Shown in pieces: positions 37,254 through 47,744 of a DNA stretch of 50,096 bases. This DNA comes from Cladosporium sp. IMV 00045 (lineage: Eukaryota > Ascomycota > Dothideomycetes > Cladosporiales > Cladosporiaceae): contig MSJI02000625.1 in assembly GCA_001931905.2 (NCBI GenBank), positions 1-50,096 of the forward strand, read 5' to 3'. Below the pieces are notes generated by a model, which saw only the letters and a program-made list of their open reading frames with translations, was not told where the DNA came from and searched no databases. Position 1 is the stretch's first letter. Each line of letters starts with the position of its first letter. Both the position numbers and the translations under genes were made by a program.

Positions 37254-39200
37254 TCACCGAATAACCTCCCACTCCTTGACCGTGCCATTCTTCCCCAACC
37301 CACCTCCCACACTCCCACCACTCCCACTCCCAGAACCGCCAGACTTACCTTTCTGTGAAAAAACGTCCCAAAAGCGAAGGGTCTCGTCGCCCGCGCCGGT
37401 GACGATCGTGCCGCCCTCCGGGCTCATGCTGAGGTATAAAACGCGGTAGGTGTGGCCTGTTAGAGAGACGACTTGGGACATGCTCGGGTACTTCCAGATG
37501 TTGATGGCGTGCTGCGAGTAGCCGTGGGTGGAGACGAGTTCGGAGGTGGTGGTGCTGAAGAGGAGGTTGCAGACTTGGCTGCCGGTGTCGTGGGAACGGA
37601 GGAGGTGGGGGTTTGTGGGTGTGGTCAAGGGGGAGGGACTGGCGGAGGCGGAGGAGAGGAGGTTCGGGGTCACGGAGAGGTCGAGGTCGTTGCCTGAGAG
37701 GTTTAGGCCGGGGGTTGTGTTGCTTAGAGAGGCGTTGGCGGAGTTCTGGGCTGTGGAGACCGTGTTCCAGAATTTGATGCAGCGGTCGGCAGTTCCGCCG
37801 CCGCTGGCTAGGAGGCCGCGTTGGTGCGGACTCCATGCTATTGCCTTGACGGCGGCTTTGTGGCCTCCTTCCTGCTCGCCCCAGCGGTGTTGCCACCTCT
37901 CGTCCATTTTCTCCCAGACAAAGATCTTGTTGTCGTTGCCTCCAGATGCTAACTGCTCAGTCTCTTGATTCCACTTCAACCCGCAAACTTCTTGTTTGTG
38001 CCCTGTGAGGCGACGGAGGTATTGGTTGGCCTGGCGAACGTCGCGATGAAGAATCGTGCGATCGCGCGAGCCAGTCGAGAGAATGTGAGCATTCCATGCG
38101 AGTGAGGAGATGCGAGCTGTGTGTCCCGTCATTGTTCTTAATTTGCGGTTCGTGACTGTGTCGTAAATCATAAGAAGACCTTTGGATGTGCCGATAGCGA
38201 GATGCGATCCGCGCTGTATCCAGCTCACACTTGTGACATTGTCACCCTCGAGTTTGCACAACTGATCGACTTGGCCTGACTCTCGACTCCAGAGATAGAC
38301 GCAGTCTCCGAGGCCGACGGCTAGCACATCATTCGGACCCCAATCAACAAGATTGAGGTAGAAATCGTCTGCCAGTTCTGGCGCATCGAGGACCTTGTAG
38401 GGCACCTTACTGACCGCTCGAGGCGTCTTCCGTGGTGAGAGTAGCATGCTTTGTGATGAGTGCTTGACAGGTGACAGACTGTACAATTCCGAGCGCGCAT
38501 TGATATTAGGCCCACGTTCACTTCTTGATGTCGATCTGGGTGTGAGAGAGCTCGGCGGGTTGGGTCCGTAAGAGAAGAGGTTCTTGTGAGGTGTTGAGGG
38601 AGTCAAATTGGGTCCAGCAAGTATTGAGCCGTTTGTCGGCGGGGTCTTAGCCCGTGAACTTGGGCCTTCATGTGATTGCTGAATGCTCTGAGGAACTTCA
38701 TTGTCGAACATCTCCGACCTCAGCAGTGAGGAATATGTCCTGTTCGCCTCCCTCTTCTTGAAGTGCAATTCCGTCGACGCCTGCTTCTTATGTGAGCGCG
38801 AGGGAGTCGCAGGAGATCCTTCGTCGTCCAAAAGACTGTAGCTCGCCTGAAGATCCTGCCCTGATCGATTGGGAATGAATCTGTGGTCTCCAGCAAATGT
38901 CTTTTGCCGCTTGCGCTGTGGGCTGCCAACCGGTGTCAGATCCCTCCTACTACGTCCTGCGTCTTCCATGTGCTTCAATGCTTTGTTTAGTGCGGTTGGA
39001 TTTACGGGTGCGCTCCCGCTGCGATTTGCTGCGCTCGCAGATGCGCTCTGCTTGCGACTGTGTGCTCGCTTGCCGTGGACGGTAGGTGGTGTTTTGCTTC
39101 TGGGCGGCGAAAGCATTGATGGTGTGTGCGAATCGTCGACGTCGAGCTGAAGGTTTGAAGATGTTGCTGCATGCGCGGCGTCCGCTTCGGGCGAGCCCAT
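37254..39200 (-). CDS. CDH1: APC/C activator Cdh1 (Fizzy-related)
   Basis: Intronless, 648 aa. Cdh1 recruits substrates with D or KEN boxes to the anaphase-promoting complex in late mitosis and G1. The C-box GDHRFIPNR is at 104-112 and the block KVPYKVLDAPELADDFYLNL opens the WD40 propeller, as in Fzr/Cdh1 rather than Cdc20. Diagnostic repeats follow: GHTARISSLAWN, LTGHKQEVCGLKW, ASGGNDNKIFVW, ASGGGTADRCIKFWN, THGYSQHAINIWKYPS and GAGDETLRFWD. The C terminus ends in Ile-Arg (WEVIR), the IR tail that docks on TPR subunits. The first 300 residues are Ser/Pro-rich with many SP/TP sites, fitting CDK inhibition of Cdh1. An insert of about 50 Ser/Thr/Pro/Asn-rich residues (about 488-537) separates FWNTVSTAQN from HDTGSQVCNL inside the propeller. 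A Gly/Ser-rich spacer precedes the IR tail. Confidence 0.95.
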   Translation of the reverse strand: MGSPEADAAHAATSSNLQLDVDDSHTPSMLSPPRSKTPPTVHGKRAHSRKQSASASAANRSGSAPVNPTALNKALKHMEDAGRSRRDLTPVGSPQRKRQKTFAGDHRFIPNRSGQDLQASYSLLDDEGSPATPSRSHKKQASTELHFKKREANRTYSSLLRSEMFDNEVPQSIQQSHEGPSSRAKTPPTNGSILAGPNLTPSTPHKNLFSYGPNPPSSLTPRSTSRSERGPNINARSELYSLSPVKHSSQSMLLSPRKTPRAVSKVPYKVLDAPELADDFYLNLVDWGPNDVLAVGLGDCVYLWSRESGQVDQLCKLEGDNVTSVSWIQRGSHLAIGTSKGLLMIYDTVTNRKLRTMTGHTARISSLAWNAHILSTGSRDRTILHRDVRQANQYLRRLTGHKQEVCGLKWNQETEQLASGGNDNKIFVWEKMDERWQHRWGEQEGGHKAAVKAIAWSPHQRGLLASGGGTADRCIKFWNTVSTAQNSANASLSNTTPGLNLSGNDLDLSVTPNLLSSASASPSPLTTPTNPHLLRSHDTGSQVCNLLFSTTTSELVSTHGYSQHAINIWKYPSMSQVVSLTGHTYRVLYLSMSPEGGTIVTGAGDETLRFWDVFSQKGKSGGSGSGSGGSVGGGLGKNGTVKEWEVIR

Positions 39201-41558
39201 TGCGTGTGAATGTGGTGGTATTGTGATCGTGTATGCGAGCGTTCACGAGCCAGCTCGCGCGGCGGGGTATTGCGCCGTGGCGATTGATAATGAAATGTTC
39301 GTAGCGATTGTGTTCGATTCGTCTGCGGCGATAATGTGTTTGCGCGTGGTCATTCGAGTGGAAAGAGAGTGGTTGCTATGCACAACTTTGGTCGACACCC
39401 CTTGGTGGATGAGCCCAACCACCGTGAATGCAAGCGCCGAGAGGTGGAATTGATGTGACGGGAACAATGGCGCGGGGTCGGCGACAATAACAATGACAGG
39501 ACGGAAGTGAGTGAGGCGTAGCGAAAGTCGGCTGAGGTAGACGGAGGAGATGGTGGTGGTGGTATGGATAGCGGGAGTATGATGTCCGTGTGGTTGATGG
39601 TTGACGGTTGTGTTTGCGGCGGCGGCGGCAGGGCAGCAAGAGGGCCGCAAGCGCGCGCAGGGTCGAGGTTTGATTGGCTGGCTGGCCCGTGCCCTCACTT
39701 GCTGTATAGCAGAGAAGGAGTTATAAGTGACTATATAGACCGGTTGATAGCAGAAACACGAAATCAGAACATTTAGCCACGTGTCGGAATGCTTCATACA
39801 TGTTATTCAACTGTAAGCTAGACTGATCATGTCGCCTTTTACCATGTGAAGGGTAACGCGCTGCTGAACGCGGCAAACAGCTTCCCACGTCACATGCAAA
39901 CAAAACATCATGAAACGATGCCCTGCCCTATAGACACGCTTCTTACATGTATCAACCTCGCCAGACAGAGCATAACCAAAATTCTTGAATACCCGATGTC
40001 AATTTCAGATCTGGAATGCATTTCACCTTAACAACATCTCAATAACCTCGTCGTCATCATCGTTATCATCAACAACCCACCAACCCTCACCAGCCACTCT
40101 TCCCAGCATCAATGACGCCAAATCTCACGACCTCACGCGCATGCCCTTCACGCGTTCCCGTGTCCAACCCTGCAGGCAGCACCAGGGACGAGGGACCTCC
40201 GCTAACGAACAGAAAGGCCGGGCCTCCTAAGCGACCAAAGCACCGCAGCGGAGGCGCCGTTTCAGATCGCTTATTATCTTCTAAGCAAGCGTACGGGATC
40301 GTACGGGCATGCACGCACGCGCTTGGAACTGCCTCTGATTGATGAGTGGCTCGACTAGCCCACCTATCTTCCATCATCAAAGTTAAGAACTGTCCGATAT
40401 CCGTAACTCTCGAGTATTCTCAATCGAAGTACTCAAGCTCTTATAACCTTTCCATGAAACAAAGTAAAGGATGCCAGAGAAAACGTTCATGTGGTCTTTT
40501 TCAGCCAGAACTTGACCCAGACCTTTGACCCTGCCTACCTACCTTACGCTACTACGTGTGAAGAAGAATTTCAGATTACCAGAGCTATTGTCCTCCAACA
40601 CTCAAAACCCACGACGCATCTAGATCGATGCACATGTGAGATAGCCGCAACTCGGCTTTTGAGCAAAAGCAAGAACCCCGTACCCGACCACCGTGAACAC
40701 GACCACGACAGAAATGATCCGTTCGAGGAAAGGGCAATGGCAAGAAACAAGGTACCTGTACCAATACGAAGACCAAGACGAAGATGCAAGCTACGCGTCT
40801 CGCTGAAGAATCCGAGGGTCAGCAAAGTTCGGGAGGACCCAAATGGAAGGCAAGGCTAAGCACTGGACAATAATGAGGAACCAAAATCGCAAGTAGGAAG
40901 AGCTCGTAACATGCAAGCAAAGATCGACCCTGTGATCAACACACTTGTACCTAGGGAGATTATTACATCGCGTCTCACTCGCAATCCACTCACTGACAAA
41001 CCCGAACATCGACTTTGAGAAAATTCATCCGTACAAAAGATTATGAAACCTGCCTTCTCTCACTCTCACACACACCTTTCGCAATAGAAAACCCCAGCAG
41101 CAACAAAAAAAAAAAAAAAAGTCCATGAAAAGGTTTTCTCTCTCTCTCACACAGCACTCACTTACTCTCTCGTATCACAAAAACGGAAAGAAGAAAGGTA
41201 GTTATCACACTCCCCACCCCTCCGCAACCCCAAACCCTCCCACTCATGATCTCTCTCCATTCAACACGAGTCGACCCGACCCTCGCCCCTCCGCGAACGA
41301 GATGTCAAAACCACCAAAATTGTGATTAATGCAGGAAAAAGACAAAAACAATAGTAGTATGCCCACTCGCTCTTGCTCTTGCAGCCGTAGTCCGGGGTCA
41401 AGCGCGCAATAGCGCAAGGCGAGTCGATGCGGTGCTTGCTGGGTGAGAGGGAAAGTTCGGAAAGGGCGGTCGGCCGGGTCGAGTCGGGTTCGAAAAAAGC
41501 TGCGTGGTTGTTTCGTTCGCTCTGTTTGGAGAGTGGGAAATGAAGAGGCAGGGTGCGT
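39201..41558. other. Long intergenic region (2.4 kb)
   Basis: The left 500 bases form the promoter and leader side of CDH1. The middle shows nothing convincing. A CA-rich, leader-like stretch (40030-40110) precedes an ATG at 40112 that opens a 76-codon basic frame (MTPNLTTSRACPSRVPVSN...); it is too weak to call a gene. A 16-base A run lies at 41105-41120. The right part is the 3' side of the PP1 gene. Confidence 0.4.
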
Positions 41559-42680
<1,122 letters not shown>

Positions 42681-43032
42681 GTTTGGCGATAAGGGGGGTG
42701 GGTTGAGAGAGAAAAGGACCGTGCGAGGCTGCCGTTTATCTAAACCGTCCAATAGGTGCTCCTCTGAGACGAGCCTTCAAAAGAACTGCGTGATGCGGTC
42801 AGCATAATAGAAAACACATGGCAAGCTTGCAGCAAAATATCGTCGCGGTCTTTCTCAGCGCCGCGAGCAAGAAGCGCTGTGAAGTCGCAAGTGCACGCCG
42901 GAATTTGCAGATCTCGCTGGTTACGGCCCAACGTTCCCTGTGCTCGCCCTTCCCTGCTGCTACCGCCGATGCTCCAAGCGCACTCACTGGCGCGGCGGAC
43001 GTTGCCTCATTTCCATCACCCATACCCACAGC
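42681..43032. other. Intergenic, PP1 promoter side
   Basis: Upstream of the PP1 start codon. Nothing specific seen. Confidence 0.35.
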
Positions 43033-43737
43033 TCAAAATGCGATCAGACTGAAGAGACAAAGAAAAAGTGCGTATACATACCGAAAATGCAAAGAAACGA
43101 GCGCAAAGGCTCCGTGAACAACAACCTGCTCTTGTCGCAGCGAGCAGCTTTCGCCTTGTTTTTCAATCCGCTGTAGCGTTAACCTCTTCTTTCTCCGAGG
43201 GTGAGTGTGTGGCCTCTTGTCTCTCTCGCGGTGAGATTGTTCAGCGCGCCGGAAGTTCGAGCGGCCGTCGTATGAGAGTCTCTTCGATGTTTGCTCCTGG
43301 ATTTCCCGAAGCTCCTTGGTGAGACGTAATGTGCTGGCGCCGGCGACGGTGCGAGAGGGCGAGACGGCGAGGTGAGCGACTCCGAGGTAGATGACTGCGA
43401 GCGCGGCTTTCGCGTGGGCAAGGCTGGTATTGATGTTTTTTTTCACCGCTTGGGTTAAGGGCGACAGGTGGGGCAGCAGCGCGTTGAGGGCCTTGTCAGC
43501 TTTGACCGGTATGGGCGGCGAGGGCGGGCAGAGGCGGGGAGTGTCAGACGATGAATGCAGTCTGAGACGGGGTGACGAGTGCGGATGGGTGCAAGCTTGC
43601 AGTCTGGGTGCCGTGGCGATGGGGAATGGTGTCGGTGTTGGTGGGAGAGTGGTGGTGGCAGAGTGTTGTGAAAGCGCTTCGGGTGTGCAGTGAAGTTCTG
43701 GTTTGTTTGAGGCAGTCGCGGCAAGCAGCGGGAGCAT
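43033..43737 (-). CDS. Possible hypothetical protein
   Basis: Open frame of 234 aa from an ATG at 43737. The first 75 residues are Pro/Thr/Ser/His-rich. The middle (about 76-170) has mostly G/C third bases and a helix-like, non-repetitive composition (VKADKALNALLPHLSPLTQA, KAALAVIYLGVAHLAV, LTKELREIQEQTSKRLSYD), which is the reason for listing it. The C-terminal 60 residues (KKRLTLQRIEKQGESC and a hydrophobic end) are less convincing, and the real gene may contain an intron or end elsewhere. I recognise no family. It lies 350 bp upstream of the PP1 gene on the same strand, so it could also be non-coding promoter sequence. Confidence 0.35.
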   Translation of the reverse strand: MLPLLAATASNKPELHCTPEALSQHSATTTLPPTPTPFPIATAPRLQACTHPHSSPRLRLHSSSDTPRLCPPSPPIPVKADKALNALLPHLSPLTQAVKKNINTSLAHAKAALAVIYLGVAHLAVSPSRTVAGASTLRLTKELREIQEQTSKRLSYDGRSNFRRAEQSHRERDKRPHTHPRRKKRLTLQRIEKQGESCSLRQEQVVVHGAFALVSLHFRYVYALFLCLFSLIAF

Positions 43738-45165
43738 TCCACTACTGTCGGCTAGCGCATCTTGCTCTCTGCCTAGGCTTGATGGGATTGATTGACAGCA
43801 GAGTCGAGAATCCTCGTAAAACTTGAAATGTCTTCCAATATTCTGATTCTCTACTCAAGCCGCTACAGACAGTACCCTGTCCCAATCAATATCCTTTCAA
43901 TGAATCCAATCTGACGATTAATCCATCCTCAACTGCCCAAAGCGCAGCCGTCCGTTTCTCGAATTCTTCTCACGCTAGCACCAGCCAATCCGAATCCACT
44001 TCAGCCACTCACTCATCGCAAAAAGCAACGCTTGAGCAGCGAGAGAGCAGAAGCATATCCCCTGATTGCGTAAGGCCCGCCCGTTACTTTATCATTCGAC
44101 GCGGCCCAAGAATTGTCACGATCGTGTTGAGCTATTCTTGTAAACTCGATCATAAGGAGTGCACTCACAAACTCACCTTCTTTTTTTCGTTCGAGGTGCT
44201 CAATGAAAGACCAAGACACCAGAACTTGGATGATCCGTCATCCTCGTCCCCGAAAGGAGCTTCGAAGATACTCGCATATATTAAGCAGCACATATCCCCC
44301 TCCAACCCCTCCTTTTCGCGACATGCACTTTTCTTTCGGTATCTCGTACCATGCGTACATCAAAGAGACGACAACATAGAAAGCAGTCGTTTGAATTCGT
44401 CTGGAAGAAATCAAGATGCGAGATGAGACAAAAGAACATGAGAGAAGGTATCTCAAAACATCCAATTCCAGTCAAGATGCATGTATATATCAATGCATCG
44501 ATCATCCCATCAGACAACAAGCACTAAACATCCCAAGAAGCAGAAAAGAAAAAAAAGAAAGGGAAAAAACTCAATCATCAAACAGCCATCACCCAACGAT
44601 ATCATCCCAATAACGCCTCGCTAAGAAAATATCCCAGAAAGAAAATGCTAGAAAGAAAGAGAAAATCAGAACCGAAAAAACTCCAAGAGTCGAGTCGTCT
44701 TCAACAGATCCCCAGAAAAAGTAGAAGAAAAGAAAAGAAAGAAAAAGAAGAAACGCAATCAGACAACAACCCGAATCTTTCCAGCAAGAAAGGAAGAGAA
44801 TCGAGGGTATCCATACAGAAAGAAGAGAAAAAAAAAGAGAAGAAGAGACGAGATCTTTTTGGATTCCCCTTCCTCCCACCTTTTTGGTTTCAGAAAAAGA
44901 AGTTCAAGTCCAGGAAAGAAGAAGAGGAAGTAGTGCGGAGATTCAAGACCAGACCAGACCCGGGAAAGGAAAGAACAAGAAAAGACCACACAAGCGGACA
45001 TGAAAGGCATCTCCAGGTATTAACGCCGTCGCTATGCTTGTGAACAGGTTTAAAGAGGAATGGCAAGAGCATCCCTGCTAAAAAGAGTAGACAGACCAAA
45101 GCAAGGTCTTTGTCTTGGGCTCAGTCTGCTTCAGGTGATGAAGCATTAACGTAGTTACAAGTCCT
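43738..45165. other. Intergenic with a long purine-rich tract
   Basis: The left 800 bases are unremarkable. From about 44530 to 44960 the plus strand is strongly purine-biased (A and G in long runs such as gaaaagaaaaaaaagaaagg), giving open frames made of Lys, Glu, Arg and Ser only. This is the 3' side of the minus-strand LRR gene, whose transcript would be pyrimidine-rich there. No gene is called. Confidence 0.5.
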
Positions 45166-47744
45166 TCAACCCAGAGTCCTACCACCGACACTGACGCCTC
45201 TCTGCGCCTCCGGTCTGACAGTCGAACTGCGGCTCGAAGGACTGAAACTGCGATTTCGAGACCTTTCCTCGCGGAAACGATCCTCGTTCAGCGCCGTGAT
45301 CCAGTTGGGACCGAGCTCGCTTTTCAGCGATTCGATCTTTTGCTTGTACAGATCCGTCGCGCCCGAAGCACCGTCCGTGACTTCTCTCGGTGAGCGAGTC
45401 GGCGAATTTTCATCGTCGTCGTCTGAGGGGTCACGGATGCGCGGTGTGGCGGCGGGAGTGCTGAATGAGGTCTCGAGGTGGGGTCGCGTTGGGGTGAGAG
45501 GTGGGTTGCGGATTTGTGTGGTCGGCGCAGTGGTGTAGGTGGTCGCATCTGGTGTCGTTGGTTCTTCGGACTCGCTTTCTGGTCGAGGTGGTACTTGGGC
45601 GAGTTGGGGGACTGGCTCTGGTTCTGGAATGTCTAGTTGTGGAGCGGGTGGGACTTCTGCCTGTGAAAGCTCGACAATGCGCCTGCGCGGTGCTTTCTTT
45701 TTACGTTGTGATCCACGGGGACCGAGATCGCTAGTGTGACGGCGGTGACCGTAAGATGGTGGCGGGTGAGGGATCAGTGTAGTGTTGTCTTCCGAAGGCA
45801 TAAACGCATCTTGCGTAGCGCCTGGCATAGAGGCGTCATCCTCAGGTTCGGGGTCCGGCTTAACGACGGGAACGCCAGCTGGCTCTGGTACTCGATCTAC
45901 GAGCTGTTTCTTCTCACTAGAAAGCGGTCCCTGTGAGTCGATGGTGATGTCTTGTGAATGTCCAGGGGTTGAGCGGAACAGATTGAAGATCGTTACCCTA
46001 TAGTTGGAGTGTGTTCGCGTGAACGGATTCTTAGCCACATACACGTCTACGATGTCGGGGATGCCAGTGAGTCTCGCTAACTCTGCCGGATCGCGAAGTT
46101 TGTTATCGCGAACATCGATCCGCTCAAGTGAGTAGAGCCTCTCGATACCAGAAAGGGTCTGTATACGGTTTGATCGTAGGTTGAGCGTCGTAATGGCCGG
46201 CAAGGGGCTGTGTGAAAGCGAAGAAATCGAGTCAATCATGCAATTGCTGAGGTTCAGCGCGCGGAGGTGAGTGAGAGACGCAAGGGCATCAGGTATCACA
46301 TTGAACAAGTTTCCGGACAAATCGAGAGATTGGAGCGTGCCTGCGATGGGCGCAAAACTTGCTGCGCTCAATTCATGGAGTCCATTCTCCGCCAGGCTGA
46401 GGTGACGAAGGAATCTCCACTTGGAGGAAGGTAGCATGGTCGTGCCCAGTAAGTCAGTAGTGCTGTGCCGAGGACTCATGTCATGTGTGCTAGAGCTGTC
46501 ACTGCCAGAGGATCTTCGCAGCTTTGGAGTTCCGCTACGATGAGGTCGCTGCAGCGAGCCATGCCTTGAGCTGACAGGTCGAGAAGGTGAGTTGCTCCGC
46601 TGACGTGTCTTGGGCACCGGCGTCTTCCTACCGTCACTGGAGCCTGCCTTGGTCAAGCTCACACTCTGTGGGCTGCTTGCAAGCGATACTCGCCTCTGCT
46701 CAGTCACCGTCAAAGGTGAATTGGGCGTGGAGAACGAGCGCGCGAGGTCAGCATATTTTGCCTTGGGACTTGCTGCAGGCCATGGAACCCCTGATGTTGG
46801 TGTGCTTGGCATGGGAGCCCTTGACGAGCGGCGTCGTCTCCTATCCATGTCATCCAGCACGATGTTCAGCAGCAAGTCGATAGGGTCGTCGACATTGGCA
46901 CGGCGCACAGTCAGGCTACGCAATTGTTCCGCGAGCCTGTCCCAGCCATAGAATTGTCTGAAATCCAGATCACACACCTCAAGCGCACCAAGGTTCTTGA
47001 AAGCAAACAGCGGAACAGCAGCATCGAAAGGAAATTCTTCGAAGCCAGCGATGAGGTGCGCTCTGTGGTCTGGCGAGAGCCGAAGCGCGGGTATCTTCGT
47101 GAAGCACGAGTAGAGATACTTGATATCATCGCGGAATTGTGCCATTTGTTTCTCCTGTTTTGCCGCGCTATTTGACAGCGTGAAGGACGACCACATGGAA
47201 GACATGCTCGACATGACACTGCGCACGCTTGACACCGACTTGAGCGAGTCGGCATCGGATTGTCTACCTCTTGTCTTGGGCGCGCTGCCCAGGAAGGAAA
47301 CATAGTTGGAAGGTGGGACATCTGCGTGAATGTTCTCGAGGCGGACGTTCATGGGACCAACGTCGACGCCCAGGTCTTCGAATTTGGTTAGAAGGTAGTA
47401 GAGGTGATGAGGCGTGAGGGTAAGCTTCGCGGGCTTTACATTCTGCACGGTGAAGGAGAGGTAAGGGCGGGAGAGGGCATCTGCGAGGGTGATTGCTGGC
47501 GATGTGACCGCTTTGGAGGAGGATTGCGCCTGGCCATTTTTATTACGCTGCCGTTGGAGTTGCAGCGCGTTTGCTAGAGATCGTTCATGTGTGCGTACAA
47601 AGTAGGCCAGATTCTGGAGAGGAAAATTGTTTGTTAGTGAAAGCCCGGTGCTGCAGTGTGTAGGCGAAGCAGCAGCGAAGAATATGCAGAGATAAGAGGA
47701 TATGTACATACCTTTACGAATACTTGCCCATCCTCCGAGTCCAT
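45166..47744 (-). CDS. Leucine-rich repeat protein of unknown function
   Basis: Two exons read on the minus strand: 47744-47712 (11 codons, MDSEDGQVFVK) and 47613-45166, 826 aa; the 98-nt intron starts gtatgt and ends ctccag. Using the other frame (ATG at 47769, no splicing) would keep an open frame through the intron, but the spliced start fits better. Residues 12-320 form a conserved-looking region (NLAYFVRTHERSLANALQLQ, SRPYLSFTVQNVKPAKLTL). A Ser/Arg/Pro-rich stretch follows. Leucine-rich repeats lie at about 410-560 (LQSLDLSGNLFNVIPDALAS, LRALNLSNC, ITTLNLRSNRIQTLSGIERL), closed by an LRR-cap-like NPFTRTHSNYRVTIFNLF. The C-terminal 250 residues are disordered, Pro/Glu/Thr-rich, with a short conserved helix KQKIESLKSELGPNWITALN. 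It resembles fungal LRR scaffold proteins; it is not the compact PP1 partner Sds22. Confidence 0.85.

Noticed and set aside
40112..40342. 76-codon basic frame after a CA-rich leader-like sequence
   Set aside because: Short, no family, and no clear intron to extend it. Mentioned in the intergenic entry only.
41105..41120. A run of 16 A as the tail of a retroposed gene
   Set aside because: The sequence before it shows no gene-like content and no target-site duplication was visible. Simple homopolymer runs occur elsewhere in the window.
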